Under the pieces are notes generated by a model. That model worked only from the letters and a program-made list of their open reading frames with translations. It did no database searches and was not told the origin of the DNA. A stretch of DNA of 64,000 bases, taken from positions 1,240,001 to 1,304,000 of the forward strand of contig NZ_AP026866.1 in NCBI RefSeq assembly GCF_042849255.1, read 5' to 3'. This DNA comes from Oceaniferula spumae (GTDB lineage: Bacteria; Verrucomicrobiota; Verrucomicrobiia; Verrucomicrobiales; Akkermansiaceae). The position numbers and the translations under genes were made by a program. Shown here piece after piece: positions 51,621 through 60,792 of the stretch. Every line of letters begins with the position of its first letter. Within the stretch, counting starts at the first letter, position 1.

Positions 51621-52112
51621 CTACTTCTTCAAATCACGGGCTGCCTTTTTCAGATCGCGAAATGCCTTGCTCCCGTCGGTGTGAACCTCTTGGGCGGGAA
51701 CGACTTTCACCAGCTTGTTCTCGGCAGGGTTGATCACGATGATCATTGGCAGGCTGTTCCCAGCCTTTTGGAAGCCCTCTCTGACTGCAGCACTGAATGG
51801 ATCGGCGCCATTGACCCCTTGGATGTTGCTAACAGTGGCTCGAACGATCACGGAAAAGGACTTCATGCCTTTGATCGTCTCGTGAATCACATCCACGGTA
51901 GCTTCGGCTCCCTGATGGTCAGAGTCATACTTCTCGTTGCTGACCAAGATCGTGAGGAACTTGTTTTCATCCACGGCGGTCTTTTTGGCTTTTTCGAGTT
52001 CTTTGAACTCAACCGTGTCTCGCCATTTGATTTTTATTTCTCTGGCATTAGCGGTGACGACGATCATTGAGACGAGGGCGAGGGAGACAGCAAGACGGAT
52101 ACAAGTTTTCAT
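51621..52112 (-). CDS. Secreted thioredoxin-like protein without CXXC
   Basis: 163 residues from ATG 52112 (MKTCIRLAVSLALVSMIVVTANA signal peptide); the frame opens at 52154. The mature domain (VEFKELEKAKKTAVDENKFLTILVSN, PMIIVINPAENKLVKVVPAQEV) looks like a thioredoxin fold but lacks the CXXC active site. It is 45 bases downstream of the PduO gene stop and may share its transcript. Function unknown. Confidence 0.65.
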   Translation of the reverse strand: MKTCIRLAVSLALVSMIVVTANAREIKIKWRDTVEFKELEKAKKTAVDENKFLTILVSNEKYDSDHQGAEATVDVIHETIKGMKSFSVIVRATVSNIQGVNGADPFSAAVREGFQKAGNSLPMIIVINPAENKLVKVVPAQEVHTDGSKAFRDLKKAARDLKK

Positions 52113-52157
52113 GCTGATTACTTTGACCGTGATCTTTTGCCGTGGCAATCGCATTTT

Positions 52158-52673
52158 TCACTCCTGACCTTCCAGTTTCCTCGCCCACAGCCAGAGAATG
52201 TCGGAAAGTCGGTTGAGAAATCGGCATGCTTCCCCGGACACATCGTCCACAGCCCAAGCACTGCGTTCGGCACGCCGGCAAATGGTGCGTGCCATATCCA
52301 TCCATGAGGCGGGCACACTCCCGCTGGCTCCTGGTCTCGCCCAGCCATCAAACTTGGTGGGCATCGCCACAGCGATACTTTCAAGCCACTCGACATCTTC
52401 GGCGGTGACGGAGGGAAAACCGTCAGCCAAGTATTTTTCTCGCTTCGCCGCTGGCACCGAAAGCAATCCCATCAAAGCCACCAAATGCCCCTGAATGGTA
52501 TCGACCTGCTCCACAATGTCCTTCGGGAGACCGGAAACTCTCAACATGCCCAAGGCAGCGTTCAGTTCATCGACATCGCCACATGCCACAACTTCCGGCG
52601 CGTTCTTTGACAGCCGGCCTCCGTACATGGCATCGGTCTGGCCATCGTCGCCTCGTTTGGTGATAATACTCAT
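52158..52673 (-). CDS. pduO: Cob(I)yrinic acid a,c-diamide adenosyltransferase (PduO type)
   Basis: 171 residues. ATP-binding N-terminal TKRGDDGQTDAMYGG, VACGDVDELNAALGMLR and the cofactor segment RTICRRAERSAW, then NRLSDILWLWAR at the end. Adenosylates cobalamin to make coenzyme B12. No cobalamin synthesis or B12-dependent enzyme gene is adjacent, so it may serve salvage. ATG 52673 is the first start in the frame; divergent from the sugar-phosphate isomerase-like gene. Confidence 0.9.
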   Translation of the reverse strand: MSIITKRGDDGQTDAMYGGRLSKNAPEVVACGDVDELNAALGMLRVSGLPKDIVEQVDTIQGHLVALMGLLSVPAAKREKYLADGFPSVTAEDVEWLESIAVAMPTKFDGWARPGASGSVPASWMDMARTICRRAERSAWAVDDVSGEACRFLNRLSDILWLWARKLEGQE

Positions 52674-52741
52674 GCAGATTCGTTACCACGTTGGCGGCCA
52701 AATGGCTTGCACCAATTCATCCAAGCAGTAGCATTCGCAGC

Positions 52742-53650
52742 ATGAACCATTCACGCAGAGGATTTCTCAAAACCACTATGGCAGCCACCGCAGCCCTGAC
52801 CGCAAGCCAACTTCCAAGTTGTGCCGATCACCACGAAGGCGAAGACAAAGACGAACCCAAGTTCAAGATTTCTCTCGCCCAATGGTCTCTACACCGCACC
52901 ATCAACAAAGGTGAACTGAAGAACATCGATTTCCCGAAGTATACCAAGGAAAAATTCGGCATCCACGGTGTGGAATACGTCAACAGCTTCTTCAAAAAAC
53001 ACGCCAAAGACATGGCCTACCTCAAGGACCTCAAAGGTCGCGCCGACGGCGAAGGTGTTAGAAACGTGCTGATCATGTGTGATGGCGAGGGTAACCTCGG
53101 GGCCAAAACAGAAGACGCCCGCACCAAGACCGTGGAGAACCACAAAAAATGGGTAGAGGCTGCCAAATTCCTCGGCTGCCATTCCATCCGTGTGAATGCA
53201 GGTGGCCCCGGTAATAAGGAGGAGTTGGCTAAACAAGTCATCGATGGATTGACCCGCCTGAGCACTTTTGCAAAAGATTTCGATATCAACGTCATCGTCG
53301 AGAACCACGGCGGACTTTCTTCAGACGGAGCATGGCTCTCCGGTGTGCTGAAAAAGATCAACATGGACAACTGCGGAGCCCTGCCAGACTTCGGTAATTT
53401 CCACCAATACGATCGCTATCAGGGTATCAAAGATCTCATGCCTTACGCCAAAGGAGTCAGCGCGAAGAGTCGCAAGTTCAATGACAAGGGCGATGAAGTG
53501 GAAACTGATTTCCTTAAGGCGATGAAACTCGTCGATGCTGCAGGATACAGAGGATATGTCGGCATCGAATACGAAGGCGGTAAGCTCTCTGAACACGATG
53601 GCATCATCGCCACCAAAAAACTGTTGGAACGCGTGTTCCCACAAGTCTAA
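52742..53650 (+). CDS. Tat-exported xylose isomerase-like TIM barrel protein
   Basis: 302 residues from ATG 52742 (MNHSRRGFLKTTMAATAAL); the frame opens at 52691. Twin-arginine signal SRRGFLKTT followed by a possible lipobox (QLPSCADH). The domain belongs to the AP-endonuclease family 2 / sugar phosphate isomerase-epimerase barrel: QWSLHRTINKG, GCHSIRVNAGG, INVIVENHGGLS, GALPDFGNFH and YVGIEYEGG, with metal ligands at E (VENHGG), D (LPDFGN) and E (IEYEGG). Acts probably on a sugar in the periplasm. Precise reaction unknown. Confidence 0.85.
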   Translation: MNHSRRGFLKTTMAATAALTASQLPSCADHHEGEDKDEPKFKISLAQWSLHRTINKGELKNIDFPKYTKEKFGIHGVEYVNSFFKKHAKDMAYLKDLKGRADGEGVRNVLIMCDGEGNLGAKTEDARTKTVENHKKWVEAAKFLGCHSIRVNAGGPGNKEELAKQVIDGLTRLSTFAKDFDINVIVENHGGLSSDGAWLSGVLKKINMDNCGALPDFGNFHQYDRYQGIKDLMPYAKGVSAKSRKFNDKGDEVETDFLKAMKLVDAAGYRGYVGIEYEGGKLSEHDGIIATKKLLERVFPQV

Positions 53651-53671
53651 CCATTGGGTGATTCTGCCGCC

Positions 53672-54439
53672 ATGGCCGAAACCAAATTAAAACTCGCTCT
53701 CCTCAACGGAGATGCCGAGATTTTTCACAGCATCCAGGGCGAAGGTGTCAGCACCGGCTGCCCATCGGTCTTCGTGCGGGCATCACTGTGCAATCTTCAC
53801 TGCCGTTGGTGCGATACGGATTACACATGGAACTGGGAAGGCACCCCGTGGGCCCACGACAACGATGCCGATCCGGCATACAGTAAATTCAAACGTGAAG
53901 ACTACATCACCGAGCTTCCAGTCCACAAAGTCGCTGAGACCGTAGCCGCATTTCCCTGCACCCGCGTCATTATGACCGGAGGTGAACCCTTGCTTCAGGA
54001 CGAAGCCTGGCAGGAACTCATGCAGCTACTATCGGATCAAAACAGCGATTATTACTTTGAGGTCGAGACTAACGGCACCTTGATACCCAGCGAAGGATTC
54101 GACCAATCCGTTCATCAATACAACGTGTCACCGAAACTGGCAAATTCGGGAAACGAGAAAGAAAAACGCTGCCGCAACAAGGCTCTGGAATTTTTTGCTC
54201 GTTCTGAAAAGGCATGGTTCAAGTTTGTGATCTCCAGCGACGATGACCTTGAGGAAATCGAGGAACTGATCGCTGAGCATAGCATTCCGACGGATCGGAT
54301 TTTACTGATGCCCGAAGGCCGGGACGAGGCTACACTCCAGAGCAGGAGGCTTTGGTTGGTCGATCTCTGTCGCGACCGAAACTACCGATATAGCGACCGT
54401 CTTCACATCCAGCTCTGGGGAAGCAAAAGAGGTGTTTAA
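53672..54439 (+). CDS. queE: 7-carboxy-7-deazaguanine synthase
   Basis: 255 residues from ATG 53672 (MAETKLKLALLNGDAEIFHSIQGEG). Radical SAM cysteines in ASLCNLHCRWCDTDYTW (CxxxCxxC); VIMTGGEPLLQ and EVETNGTLIPS follow, and VSPKLANSG. Converts 6-carboxytetrahydropterin to CDG in queuosine synthesis. The other queuosine genes are not in the window. Starts 21 bases after the TIM-barrel gene. Confidence 0.92.
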   Translation: MAETKLKLALLNGDAEIFHSIQGEGVSTGCPSVFVRASLCNLHCRWCDTDYTWNWEGTPWAHDNDADPAYSKFKREDYITELPVHKVAETVAAFPCTRVIMTGGEPLLQDEAWQELMQLLSDQNSDYYFEVETNGTLIPSEGFDQSVHQYNVSPKLANSGNEKEKRCRNKALEFFARSEKAWFKFVISSDDDLEEIEELIAEHSIPTDRILLMPEGRDEATLQSRRLWLVDLCRDRNYRYSDRLHIQLWGSKRGV

Positions 54440-54491
54440 TTTTTCATAAAATTGTGCAACTCTGTCGCCGCCGCAAGGTTCAATACGCGCA

Positions 54492-54971
54492 ATGAACAGC
54501 CATTCATCGAATCAACCCACTCCCAGCAAGCCTTCAGACACTGATCAGGCGGATGCTGAGTGGACCGCTTCCGATCCTCTCTGGAAGCTTCTCGATCAAG
54601 CATCCAATCCTGAGCCGGACGTCTTTTTCGCCCGCAATGTGATGCGTGAGGCTCGTCAACTTACTCAAGAGCCAGTGACATTAGGGGCTCGATTGACCGC
54701 TATCTTTTCCCCCGCCAGACTCGCTCTCGGGGCTGCCGCCTGCGCATGTGTGATGTTCGGCTATCAGATGATCTCTTCTCCGAATGCTACACCAGCCTCC
54801 GGAACTGTAGCCAAGAACACTCCGGTTCAACAGCCTCTAACCAAAGATACGGCGGAAGTTTCTGCCACTTCCGACCTCTCGGAACTGGTGATCGTGGAGA
54901 CCCTTGATGCTGCAGCCGAGGACCCAACTATCTTCACACGTGATGAAGTGGTGGCCATGCTTGGGTTATAA
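54492..54971 (+). CDS. Membrane protein of unknown function, anti-sigma-like layout
   Basis: 159 residues. N-terminal cytoplasmic part with SDPLWKLLDQASNPEPDVFFARNVMREARQ, one membrane helix (ARLALGAAACACVMFGYQMI) and a periplasmic Thr/Ala-rich tail. The layout resembles the short anti-sigma factors encoded after ECF sigma genes in related organisms, but no sigma factor gene is adjacent (queE precedes it by 52 bases). Function not established. Confidence 0.55.
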   Translation: MNSHSSNQPTPSKPSDTDQADAEWTASDPLWKLLDQASNPEPDVFFARNVMREARQLTQEPVTLGARLTAIFSPARLALGAAACACVMFGYQMISSPNATPASGTVAKNTPVQQPLTKDTAEVSATSDLSELVIVETLDAAAEDPTIFTRDEVVAMLGL

Positions 54972-55085
54972 AAAGACCCCCTTGTTGGATGTAATTAAAT
55001 TGCTACTATTTTCCCGAATTTATCCCTTTCCAACATAAGGGAATCTGTCAGATTCAGGGGAAACTTAGCTATTTAAAATACAATC

Positions 55086-56168
55086 ATGTCTGACATTCCG
55101 GTCTATGACCACGTTGATCAATATTTGTCGGTAGGAATCGAATACGGTTGCTCTGATATTCACCTGCCTACCGCTTACCCACCTGCATGGAGACGCTTCG
55201 GCCAGCTCCAACCTATCTGGGAAGATGCCGATCCGCTCACCGCGGATGACGTCGAGAGACTAACTCGATCCTTTCTAGCAGAAAAAGAGTGGGACCGCCT
55301 TCAAGAAAAGGGTGATGTCGATTTCGCCTATCAGAACGAACAAGGCCGCTATCGCGCATCTGTGGTGAAACAGCGTCTGGGCTACGACATCGTGTTCCGG
55401 ATCATTGACACCCGCGTTCGCAGTATGGAGGAACTCGGGCTCCCGGTAGATTCCCTACTGCCACTCACCCGCTATCAGAATGGGCTGTTGCTTGTGACTG
55501 GCTCGGTGGGCTCAGGAAAATCAACCACTCTCGCTTCGATTGCTGACTTCATCAATACTGACCGCGAAGACCACATTCTAACATTGGAGGATCCTATCGA
55601 ATACGTTCTCGATTCTAAGAACTGCCACGTCAACCAGCGCGAAGTTCATACTCACACGGACTCATTCCCCAAGGCTCTGCGCGGTGCACTGCGTGAAGAC
55701 CCAGATGTCATCGTCGTGGGTGAGATGCGCGACTTGGAAACGATCTCCCTCGCCCTAACAGCTGCCGAGACCGGTCACTTGGTTCTCGCCACACTGCACA
55801 CGGGTAATGCTCCGCGAACACTCGACCGTATTCTTGATGTGTTCCCTGTCGATCAACGCGCCCAGATCCGGATCATGGTCTCGGAATCACTTCGTGGAAT
55901 TATTTCCCAACAGTTGGTTCCTAAAGCTGATGGCACTGGCCGTGAACTCGCTATCGAACTTCTGGTCAACACCCCCGCTGTGTCTAACTGTATTCGTGAA
56001 GGAAAAACCTACATGCTCCCCGGGGTAATGCAGACAGGTAAAAACGTCGGCATGATCACCATGGATGATTCACTTCGCAAACTTTACGTCAAGGGCACCG
56101 TCGACCAAGAGGAGATCATGTTCCGTTGTGAGGACAAGTCTCAGATGCGCGAGTTTTTCTCGATGTAA
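55086..56168 (+). CDS. pilT: PilT-family twitching ATPase
   Basis: 360 residues. N-terminal PAS-like domain (VGIEYGCSDIHLPTAYPPAWRRFG), Walker A GSVGSGKSTTLAS (usual GPTGSGKS, here with SV in place of PT), Asp box ILTLEDPIEYV, Walker B REDPDVIVVGEMRDLETI and His box TGHLVLATLHTGNAPRTLDRI. Hexameric motor for type IV pilus retraction. It is the first of two PilT-type genes, 47 bases apart. No pilus assembly gene is in the window. Confidence 0.9.
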   Translation: MSDIPVYDHVDQYLSVGIEYGCSDIHLPTAYPPAWRRFGQLQPIWEDADPLTADDVERLTRSFLAEKEWDRLQEKGDVDFAYQNEQGRYRASVVKQRLGYDIVFRIIDTRVRSMEELGLPVDSLLPLTRYQNGLLLVTGSVGSGKSTTLASIADFINTDREDHILTLEDPIEYVLDSKNCHVNQREVHTHTDSFPKALRGALREDPDVIVVGEMRDLETISLALTAAETGHLVLATLHTGNAPRTLDRILDVFPVDQRAQIRIMVSESLRGIISQQLVPKADGTGRELAIELLVNTPAVSNCIREGKTYMLPGVMQTGKNVGMITMDDSLRKLYVKGTVDQEEIMFRCEDKSQMREFFSM

Positions 56169-56215
56169 CGTCCCTATCACTTTTTATATTTTCAAACTAA
56201 CACTTTATTACTGTC

Positions 56216-57325
56216 ATGGCCGAAATTGACGCCTTATTTCATAACCTTGTAAGCAACGGAGGTTCCGACCTCCACCTCAGTGAGGGCGAGTATCCCAAAA
56301 CTCGTGTTCACGGAGCGATCGCTGTGATTCCCGATGAGGAATTACTCACTCACGAACGGATCCACAGACTACTCGAGGAAATCTGTGAGCCCCACGCTTG
56401 GGAAATCTATCAAAAAACAGGCGATCTCGATTTCGCCTACTCCATGGATGAGAAGTCACGCTTCCGTTGTAACTATCTGAAGCAAAAGAACGGACTCTCC
56501 GCTGTCTTCCGATTGATCCCCACCGAGATCGCCAGCCTGGAAGATCTCAACATTCCTGCCGTCATCAAACAGTTCGGTCATATGCGATCCGGCTTGGTGC
56601 TGGTGACCGGACCTACCGGCTCAGGAAAGTCCACTACGCTCGCTGCGCTGATCGATTACATCAACACCAACTTCAACCGCCACATCATCACTATTGAGGA
56701 GCCAATTGAATTTGTGCACAGCAATAAAAAATCCATCATCACCCAGCGTGAGGTGCCCATCCAAACTCCGTCCTTCGCCGATGGTCTTCGCGCCACACTT
56801 CGTGAAGATGCTGACATCGTTCTCGTGGGTGAGATGCGTGACTTGGAAACGATTTCACTGGCACTCACTGCTGCGGAGACAGGTCTGTTAGTCTTTGGTA
56901 CATTGCACACCAACAACGCGCGTAAGACGGTCGACCGTATTGTCGACGTATTCCCTGCTGACCAGCAAAGTCAGGTGCGCACCATGCTCGCGGCATCACT
57001 GCGAGGAGTGGTCGCTCAGTTGCTGATGAAACGTTGTGACAAACCGGGTCGGGCTGCGGTGAACGAAATCATGTTCGCGAACACCGCCGTGTCCGCGATT
57101 ATTCGTGAAGGTGCTACTCAGAAACTCTACGATGTCATCATCGGTGGTAAGGCCGAGGGCATGCAGTTCATGGACGAAGCCATCTGGGACAAGCTTCAGG
57201 CTGGCATGGTCACGCCTCAGGAAGCCTACATGAAAGCGATCGATAAGACCCGCTTCAAGAAATTCCTCCCGCAGGAACATTCCCATCTCGGTGATGCCTC
57301 CGGTGAGAGCCCGATGGAGCATTAA
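56216..57325 (+). CDS. PilT-family twitching ATPase (second copy)
   Basis: 369 residues. Walker A GPTGSGKSTTLAALIDYIN, Asp box ITIEEPIEFVH, Walker B REDADIVLVGEMRDLETISLALTAAE, His box TLHTNNARKTVDRIVD. About half identical in its core to the gene upstream but with a consensus Walker A, so it is a paralogue rather than a recent duplicate, comparable to the PilT/PilU pair. Which one is the main motor cannot be decided; this copy has the more canonical nucleotide site. A strong hairpin follows. Confidence 0.9.
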   Translation: MAEIDALFHNLVSNGGSDLHLSEGEYPKTRVHGAIAVIPDEELLTHERIHRLLEEICEPHAWEIYQKTGDLDFAYSMDEKSRFRCNYLKQKNGLSAVFRLIPTEIASLEDLNIPAVIKQFGHMRSGLVLVTGPTGSGKSTTLAALIDYINTNFNRHIITIEEPIEFVHSNKKSIITQREVPIQTPSFADGLRATLREDADIVLVGEMRDLETISLALTAAETGLLVFGTLHTNNARKTVDRIVDVFPADQQSQVRTMLAASLRGVVAQLLMKRCDKPGRAAVNEIMFANTAVSAIIREGATQKLYDVIIGGKAEGMQFMDEAIWDKLQAGMVTPQEAYMKAIDKTRFKKFLPQEHSHLGDASGESPMEH

Positions 57326-57343
57326 GAGGTATCGTCAGTCTGT

Positions 57344-57386
57344 AATCCGGTGATTCTGTGGGGTCGATCCCATCGAATCACGGATT
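57344..57386. terminator. Large inverted repeat between convergent genes
   Basis: aatccg-g-tgattc (57344-57356) pairs with gaatca-cggatt (57375-57386), with an inner tgggg/tccca pairing. It spans nearly the whole gap between the second PilT gene and the stop of the convergent gene. T runs are short, so it may be a bidirectional terminator or an RNA structure at the message ends. Confidence 0.5.
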
Positions 57387-58075
57387 TACGGCAGCCGCTC
57401 TTTCCACTTCACTTCGTCCAGCTCTCCGCTCAAGCGATCATTGATTCGTCGGAGAAGCACTTGCTCAGCCTCCTTGCCGATATCACTTCGCTCGGCATCG
57501 CGGCGGGCTTGGTTTTTGAGATAGTTGAATGCCGTCGCATGATCCTGCGGGCTCAGCCGATTGAGTGTGCCGCTTTCTGCGTAGTAGATTTCCAAGTCAC
57601 CGATCGGTTCACAGCTCAGGACTTTACCCTTGGGCAAAGCTCCGTTGACCTTGCCCTCGAGAATCCCCCACTGACCACCCTCACTGAGGTCAAAGCCAGC
57701 TTTCACCAGAAAATCACCACGCACAATCAGCAGCTTGTTACTGCCCAGCCAAGTGGTTTCGAATTTGGTGATGGCCTGGGTTTTCCGTTGCACCAGTGCC
57801 AATTCGCCTATCTCGGATTTTTCCAATACCGCTGTCGATCCGTTGACCGTCACTTCTGTGCCGAACACGCCCGACAAAGCTTCTGCAAGCTGATGCACCG
57901 GGGCGGTGGCTGGTTTGGATACAAAATAATAGAAACTGGCGAAACCAGCTACGATCAGAAGGGAAAGCCCGCCAAACAAGGCCCAGAGCCACGGAGCTCT
58001 GGATTTTTTAACAATGGCCTTCTCGCTAGTTACGGGGCGACTGCTTTTGGCCGCAGCCTCGTCAATAGTATCCAT
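57386..58075 (-). CDS. Single-pass membrane protein of unknown function
   Basis: 229 residues. Cytoplasmic N-terminus (about 30 residues, KSSRPVTSEKAIVKKSRAPW), one membrane helix (LWALFGGLSLLIVAGFASFYYFV), then a periplasmic domain with AEALSGVFGTEVTVNGSTAVLEKSEIGELALVQRKTQAITKFETTW. The pattern is reminiscent of Verrucomicrobiota proteins with an anti-sigma-like topology, but no domain is recognised. Divergent from the acidic-tailed protein at 58175; the gap of about 100 bases could hold promoters for both. Confidence 0.7.
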   Translation of the reverse strand: MDTIDEAAAKSSRPVTSEKAIVKKSRAPWLWALFGGLSLLIVAGFASFYYFVSKPATAPVHQLAEALSGVFGTEVTVNGSTAVLEKSEIGELALVQRKTQAITKFETTWLGSNKLLIVRGDFLVKAGFDLSEGGQWGILEGKVNGALPKGKVLSCEPIGDLEIYYAESGTLNRLSPQDHATAFNYLKNQARRDAERSDIGKEAEQVLLRRINDRLSGELDEVKWKERLP

Positions 58076-58174
58076 GTCCTTAATTTACATAGCTTTTGGC
58101 ATTTGTCTTACAAAAACGCCCATCACGGCTCATTCCACTTGAAAGTTGAAACCTGAAACTTGAAACTCCGCCCC

Positions 58175-58888
58175 ATGGCACTCAACGAACCTTGGTCGAT
58201 CAAATCCCGCGCTCATGCATGCAGCGTGACGGAGAAGAAATTTGTGGATGGCGAGGCATTCTACACCGCGCTGTTTCCAGACCCAGAGTCCAGCGGCTAC
58301 CTGCGCAAGGACTTCAGCAAAGAAGCCTGGGAAAAACGCACAGACGAAGACCAGTCCCCTTTTTCCTTCTGGGGCAGTATCTACCACGCCCCCGTCAAGG
58401 AGGAGGAAGTGGAAGTCACCGAAGAAAGTCCGGAGGATCTACTGCGCCGACTTGGCGAAGAGGACGAGGAACATACCGAAAATGTGCGCTACATTCTTGC
58501 CGTCATGCTAGAGCGCAAAAAATTACTGGTCGAAGCCGACTCCCAGCCCACACCTACCGGCATCATCCGAATTTACGAACATCGAAAAACCGGCGATGTA
58601 TTCATCGTCAAAGATCCTAACATTCCCCTCTCGGAAATCGATAGCATCCAGCAAGAAATTTCAGACCTGCTGGAAAGCGGCGGCCGCAAAGTGGAAGAAA
58701 CTCAAGAATCCGAAGACGGAGATCAGGAGTCATCTGAGGAAAATGCAGAGAACGCAGAAGTTTCAGACGACGATAATGCCGGTGAGGAAACTCCAGCAGA
58801 AACATCCGCCCCCGCCGATGAGGCCACTGAGGAGGCAACTCCTGATGATGAAACAAACCCAGCTGACGAGGAACCTCGCGATAGCTAA
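58175..58888 (+). CDS. Protein of unknown function with acidic C-terminal tail
   Basis: 237 residues from ATG 58175 (MALNEPWSIKSRAHACSVTEKKF); the frame opens at 58160. The N-terminal 130 residues include a conserved-looking start (ACSVTEKKFVDGEAFYTALFPD) and DLLRRLGEEDEEHTENVRYILAVMLERKK. From about residue 165 it turns into an extremely acidic Glu/Asp/Ala tail (EDGDQESSEENAENAEVSDD). Followed by dusB 19 bases later. The function is not recognised; the tail could buffer cations or bind basic partners. Confidence 0.75.
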   Translation: MALNEPWSIKSRAHACSVTEKKFVDGEAFYTALFPDPESSGYLRKDFSKEAWEKRTDEDQSPFSFWGSIYHAPVKEEEVEVTEESPEDLLRRLGEEDEEHTENVRYILAVMLERKKLLVEADSQPTPTGIIRIYEHRKTGDVFIVKDPNIPLSEIDSIQQEISDLLESGGRKVEETQESEDGDQESSEENAENAEVSDDDNAGEETPAETSAPADEATEEATPDDETNPADEEPRDS

Positions 58889-58907
58889 ATGATCAATCCC
58901 CTGTCTA

Positions 58908-59900
58908 ATGTCCTTACCTTGGTTTTCAAATAACGCATTCCCACTCTACCTCGCTCCAATGGCGGGAGTCACCGATGTGGTGTTTCGTTCCATCTGCAAA
59001 GAGCTGGGAGCGGACGTGATGGTGACCGAGTTTGTCTCTGCTGAAGGAATTATTCGCCAAGACGACCGCACCAGAAAATACACCGAATTCACCGATGGAC
59101 AGCGTCCATGTGGCGTGCAAATTTTCGGTGGCGACGGCGAACGCATGGGCGAGGCGGCGAGGAAAATCATCGACTGGAAACAGCCGGATTTCATCGACAT
59201 CAACTTCGGCTGCCCGGTGAACAAAGTGGTTGCCAAAAACGGTGGGTCTTCTCTGCTGAAATGCTGTGACACCCTCGCCAGCGTCGCCTCCGGCGTAGCT
59301 AAGGCCGTCGGCGACCAAGTTCCGGTCACCGCAAAAATCCGGATCGGGTGGGACGAAAAAAGCATCAACGCGCCGGAAGTCTGTCGCATTCTCCAAGAGG
59401 AAGGTATGCAGACCATTTCCATCCACGGCCGGACTCGCGCCCAAGGGTATCGAGGAGAAGCTAACTGGGATGTCATCGACGCCTGCGCGCGCGAAGTCTC
59501 GGTTCCTGTCGTAGGTAATGGCGATATTTGTAGCGGCGAAGATGTCAAAAAACGCCGTGAAACTACTGCCGTCTCCGGAGTCATGATCGGTCGTGCCGCA
59601 ATGCAGAACCCCTGGGTATTTCGCGAAGCCAAACACTACCTCACCACTGGCGAACATCCAGAGCCTGTCGCCGTGACTGAACGTTGGAAGATGATCATTC
59701 GTCACTGCAGTATGGCGATGGAGTCAGACCGTTACGGTAACGAACGCCAGACGATCATGGCCATGCGCTCCCGCTTGATGACCTACTGCAAGGGATTTCC
59801 CGGAGCCAAGCCGTTACGTCAGCGTTTGTGCACAGTTTCCTCGCTACAAGAGGTTCAAGATGTGGCCGCAGAGTATCTCGAAGACCTCTGTGAGGTATAG
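58908..59900 (+). CDS. dusB: tRNA-dihydrouridine synthase
   Basis: 330 residues, FMN-dependent TIM barrel: YLAPMAGVTDVVFRSICKELGA, VQIFGGDGERMGEAA, DINFGCPVNKVVAKNGGSSLLKC (catalytic Cys in GCP), ISIHGRTRAQGYRGEANWDVI and VVGNGDICSGEDV. Reduces uridines in tRNA. Follows the acidic-tailed gene by 19 bases and ends just before the convergent DUF502 gene. Confidence 0.93.
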   Translation: MSLPWFSNNAFPLYLAPMAGVTDVVFRSICKELGADVMVTEFVSAEGIIRQDDRTRKYTEFTDGQRPCGVQIFGGDGERMGEAARKIIDWKQPDFIDINFGCPVNKVVAKNGGSSLLKCCDTLASVASGVAKAVGDQVPVTAKIRIGWDEKSINAPEVCRILQEEGMQTISIHGRTRAQGYRGEANWDVIDACAREVSVPVVGNGDICSGEDVKKRRETTAVSGVMIGRAAMQNPWVFREAKHYLTTGEHPEPVAVTERWKMIIRHCSMAMESDRYGNERQTIMAMRSRLMTYCKGFPGAKPLRQRLCTVSSLQEVQDVAAEYLEDLCEV

Positions 59901-59903
59901 GAC

Positions 59904-60722
59904 TTAAGTCATATCTTCCCCAAATGATGCTGGGGCCACTAATCCGGCAGATAGGATCATCTTACTGGCTTCTTCCAGTGACATGTCACTGTCCTGCACC
60001 TTATCGTCATCGATGATGATGATGAAACCTGTCATTGGGTTTGGACTGGTAGGCAGGAAAACAGTCGTCACATCTCTGCCCGTCTGGGTATCGTGGTAAT
60101 TGCCTGTAACGAATCCTAACATCCTGCAGCCAGGGCTGGGATACTCGACATAGGCTACACTTTTAAATTTCCTATCGCCACCAAGATTGCGCAGGGCGTC
60201 GACAAATTGTTTCAAAGCAGAATAGATAAACCCGAGGTATGGAATACGCTCCATCGCTTGGTTCATCCAGTGCAACACCTTGCGACCGGGTCGATTTGCT
60301 ACCGCAAACCCAATCAGGAACAGCAACAATACAGGAATTAAAAATCGGACAAAATTAGAACCGTGGAAGGAAAAGTCAGATGATGTTAGATCCTGACCTG
60401 AGCGTAATAGATTAAGCCCGTGGAGTAACATCCGGATGAATGCATCTCCTACCTTGAGCAGAATCTTGTAGATCAAAACTAACAACCACACCGTGCCTAC
60501 TACCGGAATAACTGCAGCCAGACCGGTGAGAAGCAGTCCCATGACCTTGCGCAGCTTTGGATGTTTGCTGGGCTGCATTTCACCTATGGGACTAGGCTCT
60601 TGCGTCTCAGTAACTGTGGTGCTGCCGTCTCCTTGGGGGTCGTCTATCATTCGTGCTACGTGGTCTAATATTTCCTGCGTGAGTATGGTGCAGGAGTTAT
60701 GATTCTGCAACGATTTCTCCAA
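59904..60722 (-). CDS. DUF502 family membrane protein
   Basis: 272 residues. Two or three membrane helices (LLLTGLAAVIPVVGTVWLLVLIYKIL, FVRFLIPVLLLFLIGFAVA) and the DUF502 core (RIPYLGFIYSALKQFVDALRN, VAYVEYPSPGCRMLGFVTGNY, TTVFLPTSPNPMTGFIIIIDDDKVQDSDMSLEEASKMILSAG). The N-terminal 50 residues are polar and probably cytoplasmic. Function unsettled; family members appear in plants and bacteria. Convergent with dusB. Confidence 0.88.
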   Translation of the reverse strand: MEKSLQNHNSCTILTQEILDHVARMIDDPQGDGSTTVTETQEPSPIGEMQPSKHPKLRKVMGLLLTGLAAVIPVVGTVWLLVLIYKILLKVGDAFIRMLLHGLNLLRSGQDLTSSDFSFHGSNFVRFLIPVLLLFLIGFAVANRPGRKVLHWMNQAMERIPYLGFIYSALKQFVDALRNLGGDRKFKSVAYVEYPSPGCRMLGFVTGNYHDTQTGRDVTTVFLPTSPNPMTGFIIIIDDDKVQDSDMSLEEASKMILSAGLVAPASFGEDMT

Positions 60723-60792
60723 CAGGTTTTCTGCTATAGCTGAATGTCATTCGCCTACTTGCCCCGCTGCGGATCTGGATTAGGATGTAAGC

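Noticed and set aside
58926..59705. 259-residue minus-strand frame
   Set aside because: Antisense to dusB, which has all catalytic motifs.
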